Shown: positions 16,775-24,778 of the stretch, piece by piece | How positions within the stretch are numbered: the stretch's first letter is position 1 | Layout of the letters: every line of letters begins with the position of its first letter | Origin: Segniliparus rotundus DSM 44985 | GTDB taxonomy: Bacteria > Actinomycetota > Actinomycetes > Mycobacteriales > Mycobacteriaceae | Assembly: GCF_000092825.1 (NCBI RefSeq) | Contig: NC_014168.1 | Coordinates: forward strand, 859,946 to 923,945 | Direction: 5' to 3' | DNA: 64,000 bases | Made by a program: the position numbers and the translations under genes | The notes under the pieces: generated by a model | What the model was told of the DNA's origin: nothing | Seen by the model: the letters and a program-made list of their open reading frames with translations, nothing else | Database searches by the model: none

Positions 16775-16808
16775 AGAAGCCCCCGTCTATTCGAGACGGG
16801 GGCTTCTT
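16775..16808 (+). terminator. Rho-independent terminator of the xis operon
   Basis: GAAGCCCCCGTCT and AGACGGGGGCTTC form a 13-bp stem with an ATTCG loop, followed by TTACTTT, 25 bp after the stop codon. Confidence 0.85.
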
Positions 16809-17137
16809 ACTTTCCGCTACACCACGGCGCCACCACGGAGCCATTCTCAATTCTACATCTTGATAGACGACAACGGGCGAGTTCGGCAAAACCCCTGGTC
16901 AGAATTTTTTGAGCATTTCCCCCGTGCCGGGAAGGCGCGGCTGGTTGATGTTCTGATGTGGAATGAGCGCGGCCCGATTTCGGGAGAGGACGCGGCTCGT
17001 GAGCGTGCGTGATGAGCATGGCCGGAAGCAGCCCTGAGAGCGCCGCCGAGGCGCTGAAACCCGAAACAGGTAGTGGGCTGAAACTGTTCTTCGCGGCTCT
17101 GAGAGGATGACAGGGCCCGTTTCGGGATGACGCGAGT
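16809..17137. other. Gene-poor stretch left of the nested inverted repeat
   Basis: About 330 bp with only out-of-frame open stretches lacking ribosome sites or codon bias. It contains short repeats (GCTGAAAC twice near 17053 and 17077; CCGAAAC near 17061 and GTTTCGGG near 17119 in opposite orientation). I see no gene; it probably belongs to the cis-acting region that follows. Confidence 0.4.
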
Positions 17138-17492
17138 GGGTGGAGTGTGACGCGGAGTGCTGGGCATTTTGATAATAATCCCAGTTCAATGGATGTTTTC
17201 AGGGTGAGAGTGGAGTGGAGTGCCGAAGAGCCGTCCCCCTCCCCGGATGAGGCTCAGCGTCTACGTCTCCTTATATAAAAACATATTTCAATACTTATAA
17301 GTACTTAATACTAGTATTTATGTATCATGAGCTGCGTATATACCGGAAAGGATTGATGCCGATGAATCTTTTTTGACGCTGCGTTCGCTTTGGAGAGCAA
17401 CCCCCGGCACTCCACTCCACTCTCACCCTGAAAACATCATCTGATCTGCCCAAACAGGCGATGTAAGCCGCACTCCGCGCCACACTCCACCC
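17138..17492. repeat. Nested inverted repeat with AT-rich core, candidate element origin
   Basis: The inner arms 17192-17225 and 17405-17438 are a perfect 34-bp inverted repeat (GATGTTTTCAGGGTGAGAG...). The outer arms 17138-17160 and 17470-17492 match 22 of 23 bp. Both pairs share the same centre at 17315, with equal 31-bp spacers. The core (17268-17340) is extremely AT-rich in a high-GC element and holds small palindromes (ACTTATAAGT; AATACTAGTATT at 17307-17318). It lies upstream of the replication-type protein. A replication origin is the simplest reading; a transposon remnant is possible but no transposase is inside. Confidence 0.7.
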
Positions 17493-17571
17493 CCTCACAA
17501 CGCTTGCGCGCCCCGGCGCGGTGAATCCAGCGGCGAGAATTTCGTCCCACCGAAGCACGGAGTACCGCATC

Positions 17572-17616
17572 TGTAATTCCCATATTAACGAATTCCCGTG
17601 TAATTCTCGTATTAAC
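17572..17616 (+). repeat. Two iteron-like 18-bp direct repeats
   Basis: TGTAATTCCCATATTAAC (17572-17589) and TGTAATTCTCGTATTAAC (17599-17616) match 16 of 18 bp with start-to-start spacing 27 bp. They lie just before the small gene at 17671 and next to the nested inverted repeat. They may be operators for that gene or part of the origin. Confidence 0.5.
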
Positions 17617-17670
17617 ACTTTCAACATTCGAGTTTCTGCACGCGCAGAGTTTTTCCGCTATATTCGACGC

Positions 17671-17934
17671 ATGCACAAGAACACATCTCAGAATTCAACA
17701 ACCGGCACCCGTGAACCCGAGGAGTACGCAGGCGTGGGCTATGTCGCCGCGCTTTACCAGTTTCACCCCGGAAAAGTGTTGTACCAGATCAAGGTAGGAC
17801 GCTTACCCGCGCTCGCTGTCATAGGAGGAAACGGACGTCTCACCGCATACGCGATCAAACTCGCGGACGCCGAGCACCTCTGGGGCACCGCCCCAAAACA
17901 CTTCCCCTCCGACAATGCCAAGAACGCGGCCTGA
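17671..17934 (+). CDS. Small hypothetical protein (87 aa)
   Basis: I start at ATG 17671 (MHKNTSQNSTTGTREPEEY); the longer open frame covers the AT-rich repeats and has foreign codon use. The C-terminal ~60 residues are compact and mixed alpha/beta (GVGYVAALYQFHPGKVLYQIKVGRLP, AVIGGNGRLTAYAIKLADAEHLW). The family is not recognised. Its place between the repeats and the replication-type gene suggests an origin-linked or regulatory role. Confidence 0.6.
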   Translation: MHKNTSQNSTTGTREPEEYAGVGYVAALYQFHPGKVLYQIKVGRLPALAVIGGNGRLTAYAIKLADAEHLWGTAPKHFPSDNAKNAA

Positions 17935-17945
17935 CCAAAAGAAAA

Positions 17946-17966
17946 ACCCCCGTGCGACCGGGGGCT
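17946..17966 (+). terminator. Weak hairpin after the 87-aa gene
   Basis: CCCCCG/CGGGGG stem of six pairs with a 6-nt loop, 12 bp after the stop, without a good U-tract. It argues for starting the next gene at 17987 and not at 17915, where the frame would run through it. Confidence 0.45.
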
Positions 17967-17986
17967 TCCAGAGAAAGATATTAAAA

Positions 17987-19522
17987 GTGACTACAAACAA
18001 CTATGACGGTTGCACATCAAGTGTAGCACCTACGCGTGTGCTTGTTCCGATAACGTGGGAGCACGACTCCACGGCTGACCCCAATGAGGACGTCCTGTTC
18101 GAGGCCGTCTTCCACACCGGGCTTCCGCTATTAGAACGGTTGCGGTTGATGGCGCGCGGGTATCAGGCGTGTTCGCCGTGGGGCGCGTTGGCGAAGGCGT
18201 TGTGCGTGGCCGCGTGCGACGGCGCGAAGACCAGCGTCCTCACCGGCACCGGGGTCCGTACTCAGCCATTGAACTTGATGGTGGGGTTCGTCGCGCCCAG
18301 TGGTATCGGGAAGGGGCAGGCGATGGGGTTGCCGTTGGTGTTCCACGACCCGATGTTGACGGTGGTGCGGGACACCCCCGCCTCCGGCGAGGCCCTGATC
18401 CATTTCTTCTTCGAGGAAACCCAAGACGAGGACGGGAAGAGGCTGGTGCAGCGCCACGACATGCCGGTGTGGGCGGATTGGCCGGAGATCGACCATTTCG
18501 CGGCGAAGACGAGCGGGAAGGGCTCGACGTTGGAGTCCACGCTCCGCAGCGTGTTCTCCGGGGAGTCCTTCGGTGACAAGAGCCTCTCGCGGCAGAAGGA
18601 CGGGTTCGGGATGACGGTGGAGGCGGGCACCTACCGCTGCGTCGCCACCGTGGGCGTGCAGCCGAAGAGGGCCGCTCCGCTGCTGCGGGACGGTGGCGGG
18701 GGGACGCTTCAACGTTTGTTGTGGATGGCGGTGGATGACCCCGACGCCCCGGACCCGTCCGATATCCCGGCTATCCGCGCGGAGCTGGCGCAGAGCATGG
18801 GCCTCCCGCATGTGCCGCCGACGCCGCCGACGATCCAGGTGAACGGCCCGAAGCATGTGACGGTGGACGCGGCGGTGTCCTTGGACATCATGACCAACCG
18901 CACGTCCGCGCTGCGGCTCAGCCTCAACCCTGATGACACGCACCGCGACAACCTGCGTGTGCGTATCGCCGCGATCTACGCCGGATGGGTCGCAGGCCCC
19001 AACGCGCACGCGGTCATCGACCTCGCGGCGTGGGACTGGGCGGACGCCGTGCTCGAACACTCAAACAGGGTCCGCCACGGCATCACGAAGGAAACAGAGA
19101 AAGAGGATCGGGATCAGGCGGCGAAACGCGGCATGCTCGCGGGGATCTCGCGCACGAACGCCGAAGAATATCTCGAAGCCTCGCACGAAACCCGAATCGA
19201 GAACAACGTCAAGAAAATCACCGCGATTCTACAGGGCGGTGGGCGCACGAAACGAGAGATCAGGAACAGTCTTGACAACCCCCGAAGGAAATATCTGGAC
19301 GAGGCGTTGGAGCGGGCTGTCGAATCAGGCGAGGTGGTCGAGGATTTCGCGAAACAATATTTTGCGCGCGACCCGAAAACCGGCAATCTCTACGACCCGA
19401 CCAACAAATATCGCCCCGCCCCGCAACCTGCTGTTGCCGTTCCGGCCCAGCCCCAGGTTTACGGGCCGTTCGATCCTTCCGCTCTACCGCCCGCTCAGCG
19501 CTTGCTCGGGGTCGTCTCGTGA
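17987..19522 (+). CDS. Replication-type P-loop protein of the element (DUF3987-like helicase/primase partner)
   Basis: About 511 residues from GTG 17987 (VTTNNYDGCTSS); an ATG at 17915 is in frame but lies before the hairpin. A Walker A-like loop (GFVAPSGIGKGQ, residues ~102-113) and an acidic strand (MPVWADWPEIDHFAAK) are followed by 'STLRSVFSGESFG', 'VATVGVQPKRAAPLL' and 'GGGTLQRLLWMAVDD'. This is the order seen in DUF3987/RepA-like ATPases of plasmids and ICEs. The C-terminal ~130 residues look like a winged-helix reading (ILQGGGRTKREIRNSL ... LDEALERAVESGEVV). The likely role is initiating or unwinding at the neighbouring repeat region. The family call is moderate; the role is inference. 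Confidence 0.7.
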   Translation: MTTNNYDGCTSSVAPTRVLVPITWEHDSTADPNEDVLFEAVFHTGLPLLERLRLMARGYQACSPWGALAKALCVAACDGAKTSVLTGTGVRTQPLNLMVGFVAPSGIGKGQAMGLPLVFHDPMLTVVRDTPASGEALIHFFFEETQDEDGKRLVQRHDMPVWADWPEIDHFAAKTSGKGSTLESTLRSVFSGESFGDKSLSRQKDGFGMTVEAGTYRCVATVGVQPKRAAPLLRDGGGGTLQRLLWMAVDDPDAPDPSDIPAIRAELAQSMGLPHVPPTPPTIQVNGPKHVTVDAAVSLDIMTNRTSALRLSLNPDDTHRDNLRVRIAAIYAGWVAGPNAHAVIDLAAWDWADAVLEHSNRVRHGITKETEKEDRDQAAKRGMLAGISRTNAEEYLEASHETRIENNVKKITAILQGGGRTKREIRNSLDNPRRKYLDEALERAVESGEVVEDFAKQYFARDPKTGNLYDPTNKYRPAPQPAVAVPAQPQVYGPFDPSALPPAQRLLGVVS

Positions 19523-19535
19523 AGGATGTGACGCG

Positions 19536-19760
19536 ATGAGCGAGATCGAGACGACGAAGCGTTTCCTGGCCGAGGTTTTGTCCTCGGCGGGCCGGATGAG
19601 CGAGGACGAGATCACTGCGGCGCACGAGGAGTTCACGGACATGCTCGTCACCGCCGCGACCATCCGCTTGTGGCGGGATGGTCGGGCCCGGTTCGAGTGG
19701 GATCGCGAAGCCCAGTGTCTGGTCGTCCACGCCGTCACGACCACTCAGGGCGCGGCGTAA
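19536..19760 (+). CDS. Small hypothetical protein (74 aa)
   Basis: ATG at 19536 with GAAGGA 11 bases upstream, 13 bp after the replication-type gene. The 74 residues start MSEIETTKRFLAEVL; the sequence is an acidic helix pair followed by a short sheet (WRDGRARFEWDREAQCLVVHAV). The family is not recognised. It is co-transcribed with the preceding gene and convergent with the next. Confidence 0.65.
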   Translation: MSEIETTKRFLAEVLSSAGRMSEDEITAAHEEFTDMLVTAATIRLWRDGRARFEWDREAQCLVVHAVTTTQGAA

Positions 19761-19797
19761 TGGGCGCCAGCGTCATGGACAGCGCTACGTTGATCGT

Positions 19798-21375
19798 CTA
19801 AGCCTGCCAAGCTGTGTAAGGTTCTTCGCGTCGAGGGAGCAGGTCCGAGAATGACTCACCGATCTGTCCCGCGTGGTTGATCACCACGTTGAGGTAGGCC
19901 GTGCCGTCCTTCCCGAAACCCAGCTCCGGGTAACCGAACACCACGAGCGGGTAGCTCGTGAAATCGACCTTCTCAGCCAGCTCCTGATCGGTGAAGCGGA
20001 GAGTGGCCCAGATGTCGCACTCCTCCCAGCGTTCTCGATCTCTGCTAGCTTTGCCGAACATGCTGACAGGCACTCGCGTAGCCACTTTCTGATACACGCC
20101 CCAGTAATCAACCCCATGCCGCGTGACCGGCCTCAACGGCGGCTCGCGGTACCAAGAGTCAACCTCCATCACCACGGGCCTTGCGAGCTTCACTGACAAG
20201 TTAGGCCTCGGCAACGAGTCCTTGGCGAGTTCTCGCGCCAGCGTCGGAATATCACCGAGGCCGTAGAAGAACTCGTGCCACTTGAACTCCGATCCGCCAA
20301 TGTCCACGGTGAAGAGGTTCGACCGATCCAAGCCGTAGAACACTAGAAGTGCGTCCAGCATTGACGGAAGGTGAAGGAAGTGCCTGTCCTCTTCTGAGAC
20401 GGCTACGGGGGCCTGAGAGGAATCCTGCCCCTGTGGCGGCAACGCGCTTTCGGCGAATTCGCTGGAGACTTTCAACGACCAGTTCTCTGAGCGCCTCTCT
20501 AGCTTTTCGCCAGCAACGATAACGAGCCCTTTGAACACGTCTTCCGCGTCGAACACGCAGTCGGTCTTGTGCTCGCCCTCGTACTGATCGTCCGCGTGAG
20601 TCCAGATTCCATTGATGAATCGAACCTCTTCTGGCGCTTCGTTCACGCTTGGCTTCGGTTCTGGTTCAAGACGCACCGCGCGCATGCAGTTCATGCAGCT
20701 GTACATGGATTCCGGCTTGTGGGTCGTGTACGCCTTCGACGCTTTCACCGGCCACCACCCGTCATCGCGCAGCTCTCTTGCCATGCGCATAGTGAGCAGT
20801 TTCCGCAGAACATCATCGCCCTCGAACATCTTCACCAGACTTGGCTCGCTGCCCGTCTCGCTCGCCTGGTCTAAGGCTTCGATCAGCGAGGGGAACACAT
20901 CGCGCGGATGTTTGCTTGCCGCTTCGGGCTCGTCGTCTGAAAGCTCGGTGCTCGCGAACGCGAAGACATGGCATTCGGTTGCTTCATCCCATGATATAGA
21001 TCCATCGTCACGGGCTCGGGACAGCTCTTCCACAACATCGAGCGTGGTTTTCCCCTGTTCTACTGCCATGTCATGGACCCGTCGCGTCCACTCGCCTCCG
21101 TCAGCGAATCTGAATTTGATCGGCAGCAGGCACAGAGTGTCGAACCACACCTCTGGTGGAATCCTGCCCAGACCAGGACGGGGCGGCGGGCGGCGAGAAA
21201 TCTGCTGAGCAGCCAGAAGATAGTCCCATACCGGATAGCAGGGCGGGTCGGCGTTCTTGACCCACTCGACCAGCTTTTGAGTCTGATCTTCGACAGACCG
21301 CTTCTTGTTGGGCCGTCTGACACCTTTCCTCTTACTGGCCACAGAAGAGACCCCCCGATCTCGGTTCCTGAACAT
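19798..21375 (-). CDS. Large hypothetical protein (cargo candidate)
   Basis: About 525 residues from ATG 21375 (MFRNRDRGVSSV), preceded by AGGAAGAAGG; the open frame reaches 21411. Visible features are a basic N-terminus (KRKGVRRPNKKRS), a C-x2-C pair in YSCMNCMRAVRL, and an acidic linker (ELSDDEPEAASKHP). The C-terminal third is rich in aromatic strands (WHEFFYGLGDIPTLAREL, PLVVFGYPELGFGKDGTAYLNVVINHAGQIG). No membrane segment or signal peptide. I do not recognise the family. It is a stand-alone gene, convergent with the replication operon, a common position for defence or other cargo genes. Confidence 0.7.
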   Translation of the reverse strand: MFRNRDRGVSSVASKRKGVRRPNKKRSVEDQTQKLVEWVKNADPPCYPVWDYLLAAQQISRRPPPRPGLGRIPPEVWFDTLCLLPIKFRFADGGEWTRRVHDMAVEQGKTTLDVVEELSRARDDGSISWDEATECHVFAFASTELSDDEPEAASKHPRDVFPSLIEALDQASETGSEPSLVKMFEGDDVLRKLLTMRMARELRDDGWWPVKASKAYTTHKPESMYSCMNCMRAVRLEPEPKPSVNEAPEEVRFINGIWTHADDQYEGEHKTDCVFDAEDVFKGLVIVAGEKLERRSENWSLKVSSEFAESALPPQGQDSSQAPVAVSEEDRHFLHLPSMLDALLVFYGLDRSNLFTVDIGGSEFKWHEFFYGLGDIPTLARELAKDSLPRPNLSVKLARPVVMEVDSWYREPPLRPVTRHGVDYWGVYQKVATRVPVSMFGKASRDRERWEECDIWATLRFTDQELAEKVDFTSYPLVVFGYPELGFGKDGTAYLNVVINHAGQIGESFSDLLPRREEPYTAWQA

Positions 21376-21645
21376 GGGCCTTCTTCCTAAAACCCATGTT
21401 AGGCGAGTCATTCACCACGAGTATGCACATGGCCTTTCCTCGGACATCACACAATCACTGCCGAGCTGAGGATACCCCACGAGGAGGATGCGTCCAGCTG
21501 GTCGTGGTGACTCCATTGCACACCTCTGGCACAAGCTCTTCCGCCGTGTTGACCTGGTTGTCAGGGTCGGACGCGCTTACTTGATCCCTTGCGCCGGTCG
21601 CGCCGCCTGATCTCGTTCCACGTCGGCTTGTGCGACGATGTGCCG

Positions 21646-22437
21646 ATGGCTGATGTTCTCTCCATCGTGCGGCTGAGGAAGGATTGGCGTGGCTGGCTGC
21701 GCGAGCTGTGGTTCCCAGCGAAGCTGCTGACGGGATATCTGGCGGTCACGACCTCCGTGACGTTGGTCTTGCTGTTCTTCGCGTGGCTCCTCGGCGGCGA
21801 TGCACGTTACGGGGATCACGCGAAGACCGATGCCGCCGATGTCATCAGCTGGGTTTTGATCGCTCTCATTTTCGCGCGGCTGATCCCGACCGCGCTGCGG
21901 ATGGTGCCCGTCATTTTGGTCGTCGTCCTCGCGGTCTATAACGTCACCGAGCCCGACCGTAAGCTCAGTATCGGGCGGAAACGGTACGGGGCGGTGCTCA
22001 CCTCCTTGAAGTGGGTGGTACTCGCGCTGGTGACATTGGCGGTCAGACGCATGGTGGAAGCGCTCATCACGACGCACGCCCATGATCACGACCAGTATCC
22101 GGTGAAGCTGTTCGTGGATGTTGGCGGAATCGTCTTCATCGCGTTGATGATTGGGATCGTCGGGAAGGCTTCGAGCGTCAATCGAGATTTCGCGCTCGTC
22201 ACGCCCGAGGAGAAATGGGCAGGAGTGATGCGGAGCATGAGCCTCATCGACCCATATCTCAAACCTCCGGTGCTCCGTTTGCTGAGATTGGCGCCCAGGT
22301 CGGTGCTGAGGCTACGGCGGACCACGCTCAACCTCACGAGCAACCAGGTGGGGTTCGCGTCGATCCTCGCTGTCGTGCTGCTCTGGCTGCCCTTGACTGT
22401 CGTCATATGGGCGTTCCTGTGGGCGCTCATCCCCTGA
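21646..22437 (+). CDS. Polytopic membrane protein of unknown function
   Basis: 263 residues from ATG 21646 (MADVLSIVRLRKDW); a TTG at 21589 would add 19 residues with no conservation visible. Membrane helices lie near residues 32-52, 70-92, 94-104, 122-140, 160-178 and 240-262, with a cytoplasmic basic loop (LRLLRLAPRSVLRLRRTTLN). No family is recognised. It is transcribed alone; the 3' neighbour is a 360-bp gap with one possible tiny gene. Confidence 0.65.
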   Translation: MADVLSIVRLRKDWRGWLRELWFPAKLLTGYLAVTTSVTLVLLFFAWLLGGDARYGDHAKTDAADVISWVLIALIFARLIPTALRMVPVILVVVLAVYNVTEPDRKLSIGRKRYGAVLTSLKWVVLALVTLAVRRMVEALITTHAHDHDQYPVKLFVDVGGIVFIALMIGIVGKASSVNRDFALVTPEEKWAGVMRSMSLIDPYLKPPVLRLLRLAPRSVLRLRRTTLNLTSNQVGFASILAVVLLWLPLTVVIWAFLWALIP

Positions 22438-22593
22438 GCCAGTTGGTCCTGCGCTGCCTCGATCTCTCCTCATCGTTCCGCCCATTGGGTCGCGCCAGGC
22501 GCACGAAAGCCCCTTGGCGTGACCGTGAAATCGCTGTAAGCTTCGCGGCAGGCAGAACGATGCCGCATCCGTGCGGCAAAGTTGGAGGATCAC

Positions 22594-22707
22594 ATGCTGC
22601 ACGACTTCACCACCTTGGTTGAACACCGTCCCGCTCTTCTGGAAAGCGGCGGGAGCCGCCTGCCTGCTCGGGAACTTCTGGTCCTTCACTGCGGACCTGC
22701 GGGCTAA
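22594..22707 (+). CDS. Possible 37-aa microprotein
   Basis: An ATG with an excellent ribosome-binding site (GTTGGAGGATCAC, five bases upstream) opens 37 codons (MLHDFTTLVEHRPALLESGG...). It lies in the otherwise empty 22438-22797 gap, just after a CCGCATCCGTGCGG hairpin. The content is not distinctive, so only the ribosome site supports it. Confidence 0.35.
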   Translation: MLHDFTTLVEHRPALLESGGSRLPARELLVLHCGPAG

Positions 22708-22797
22708 ATGGATTCAAGCCAAAGCGATGGGCTGATCGAGAGAACCCGTCAAGCCCGCATAAGTCTCAATCGGTGTTGACCTCCACGGGTGAGGCTG

Positions 22798-23682
22798 TCA
22801 GCGGGTGATGGTGTGGGGGAAGGCCGCTGTGACGGCGGGGTCTTCTCCTTCTTTGCGGAATGTCGCGTTGCAGTTCGCCGAACCCCACGCGCTGTCGCGG
22901 TTCTCGCTCGCCCGGTACAAGGTCATCTCGACCCCGCTCTCGGTGACTCCTTGGCGGCTCGGCTGGTCGCCGCTGTTCGGGTAGCGGCTCTCCTCCCAGC
23001 CCAGTTCGAGCCATGCGCTGCGCACGAGGTCGGTGATGTCGCGGGATTCCGGGTCGGTTCGGTTGTTGTTCATGAGGTAGAAGCTTGCGGAGAGGAGCGG
23101 CGGGTAGTCCTTGCTCGTCTGCGTCTCCGGGTGCACGACGGATGTGTTCACCGGCCATTCGGGCGGGTTGCTTTGGCTCCAGTACCAGCCTTCGGGGAGC
23201 TTTTGGAGGGTCTGCCGGTAAAACTCTAGGCAGGCATGTGCCGCCGCCGCCTCGTCGGGCAGTGTCGTCTTCATGCGGTACGGCGGGGTCCACGGGGTGG
23301 TTGGGGCGCTGGAGCTGCGGTTGTCGAGCATCGCTTTCTCGCCCGCGCTCATGATCGCGAGGCCGAGCGCCAGTGTGAGGACCAGGGTCGCCCAGCCGTA
23401 CCCGGCCCACCGCAATGCGGGCCTCCCCTTGTGGTTGGCGACGATGAAGCCTGCGGTCGCGACGAGGAAGGCGAGCAGCCACCCGCCCCCGATAGTCGCG
23501 TCCGCGAACGCCACCCATGACAAGTCGCACGGCCCCGAGGATGGGCACCCGTCGGCGGCCATCGCGGAGATGCCGATGATGAACAGCTCGTACGCCCCCA
23601 CGGGGAGCATGAGCGCGACCATCAGGAGCCAGAGCGGCCAAGCCCACCCCGGTGAGGGCCTTACGGCAGGCGAATCGCTCAT
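22798..23682 (-). CDS. Membrane protein with extracytoplasmic C-terminal domain
   Basis: A 294-residue protein, ATG at 23682 overlapping the upstream stop (ATGA). Three helices (residues ~14-40, 55-82, 92-112) are followed by a 180-residue domain likely outside the membrane, with Cys in AAHACLEFY and SANCNATF and aromatic-rich strands (GWYWSQSNPPEWPVNTS). It is the last gene of the translocase operon. In AICEs and Streptomyces plasmids, small membrane (spd-type) proteins accompany the TraB translocase for transfer and spread; that role is by analogy only. Confidence 0.65.
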   Translation of the reverse strand: MSDSPAVRPSPGWAWPLWLLMVALMLPVGAYELFIIGISAMAADGCPSSGPCDLSWVAFADATIGGGWLLAFLVATAGFIVANHKGRPALRWAGYGWATLVLTLALGLAIMSAGEKAMLDNRSSSAPTTPWTPPYRMKTTLPDEAAAAHACLEFYRQTLQKLPEGWYWSQSNPPEWPVNTSVVHPETQTSKDYPPLLSASFYLMNNNRTDPESRDITDLVRSAWLELGWEESRYPNSGDQPSRQGVTESGVEMTLYRASENRDSAWGSANCNATFRKEGEDPAVTAAFPHTITR

Positions 23683-24119
23683 TGGTCCGTGACCTTACCG
23701 CGCCGTCCACTTCGATAGCGCTGCGCCGCGACAACGAGGAGGACGCTGCCAGTGGTGATGAGCAGTGCCCGCCAGTAGCCGTAGAGCAGCTGGAATTCCT
23801 GTGTCGCGAGCATGAAGGAGGTGAAGGCGATGAAGAACGGGTAGTTGTGCCACGACCACATCCGCAGCGCGGCGCCTCCCCTTATGCCTGGACGGCCCAA
23901 GAGGATTTCGCGAGGTGTTCGCTTCGTAGTGCCAGGCTCTGGGGCGTTGCGGGCCGCTGTCCACGCGAACGTGGCACAGGCGCAGGCCAAGAGGAGCACG
24001 CCCGCCCAAAGTTGTGGCCCGTTTCGCTCGATGACGATGCTCCCCGCCGCGTACACGGCCACGTATGCCGCTAGGAACGAGACCACGCTCCACCAGGGAG
24101 CCTTGGTGCCGTCGCTCAT
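23679..24119 (-). CDS. Small membrane protein of the translocase operon
   Basis: 146 residues from ATG 24119 (MSDGTKAPWWSVVSF), which overlaps the preceding gene's stop; the open frame to 24206 is a shadow. Four helices are predicted (residues ~9-27, 34-52, 88-105, 113-130) with a positively charged loop (TTKRTPREILLGRPG) and a basic C-terminus. No known family. Strict ATGA coupling on both sides places it in the conjugation operon. Confidence 0.65.
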   Translation of the reverse strand: MSDGTKAPWWSVVSFLAAYVAVYAAGSIVIERNGPQLWAGVLLLACACATFAWTAARNAPEPGTTKRTPREILLGRPGIRGGAALRMWSWHNYPFFIAFTSFMLATQEFQLLYGYWRALLITTGSVLLVVAAQRYRSGRRGKVTDQ

Positions 24120-24778
24120 GCCGACAGTATGCCAGCCGCCCCGACATTGCCATACCGTTCGTGCCATTCGGTCGCCGTGCTGAGCAGTTTGAACCGCTGG
24201 GGCCATTCACCCGCTTGGAGCGCCATGAGCCGTGTGGTTGTGACCTCTAAACGGGTTGGGACGCCCGCGCACATGGCACCGGCTAATGCGAGCGCGACCG
24301 TGGTGACCCTGTATTTGGGCTCCTCTTTCCTCATGGGATCGGGAGGTGTGACGAGTTCCGGATAGAGGCGGCGGACCTCCTGCGCGAGACTCTCGTGGCC
24401 TTTCGCTCCGAATTTCGCCGCCCCGCAAAGCGTCTTCTGGACGGTTAGCAGCGACACTTCGGCCACTGGGATGTCCGCGTGGTCGAGCTGTCGGACTATC
24501 TCGAAGAACAGCGCTGAGCGGCGGCCCCCGCTCGGATCACGGCTCATGTCGAACCACACGTTCTTCGCCATCACAACGAGCGCAGGAGGATTCACGCTGA
24601 TCGCTTCGACCAGGCGCCGCGCGTGCTCCACATGGCGCCGCATGTTCTCCCTCGGCCCGTGGTGGCCGTGGATCGCGTCGCTATGCACGAGGGAGCATCT
24701 CGGCACAACACCGTCCGCGACACGAGCCGTGCTCACCGCCTGCACAGTCACATCCAACGCGAGCACTGATGTGGCCAC
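24116..24778 (-). CDS. RuvC-like RNase H-fold protein lacking most catalytic residues
   Basis: A 220-residue protein whose layout follows RuvC: a first strand LALDVTVQAV with the first Asp, then 'PALVVMAKNVWFD', then 'SALFFEIVRQLDHADIPVAEVSLLTVQKTLCGAAKFGAKGHE', which mirrors the RuvC 'VK..vtG.G.A.K' block, then 'YRVTTVALALAGAM' where RuvC has its D-x2-D helix. The second-strand Glu is replaced (MAKN), and both Asp of the last helix are absent. So it is RuvC-like but probably catalytically dead or altered. It sits directly downstream of the translocase gene, one codon apart. Confidence 0.55.
   Translation of the reverse strand: MATSVLALDVTVQAVSTARVADGVVPRCSLVHSDAIHGHHGPRENMRRHVEHARRLVEAISVNPPALVVMAKNVWFDMSRDPSGGRRSALFFEIVRQLDHADIPVAEVSLLTVQKTLCGAAKFGAKGHESLAQEVRRLYPELVTPPDPMRKEEPKYRVTTVALALAGAMCAGVPTRLEVTTTRLMALQAGEWPQRFKLLSTATEWHERYGNVGAAGILSA

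Noticed and set aside
16853-17189. Overlapping minus-strand frames (about 100 codons) left of the nested inverted repeat
   Set aside because: Their codon use is random, they cross the inverted-repeat arms, and no ribosome site precedes them.
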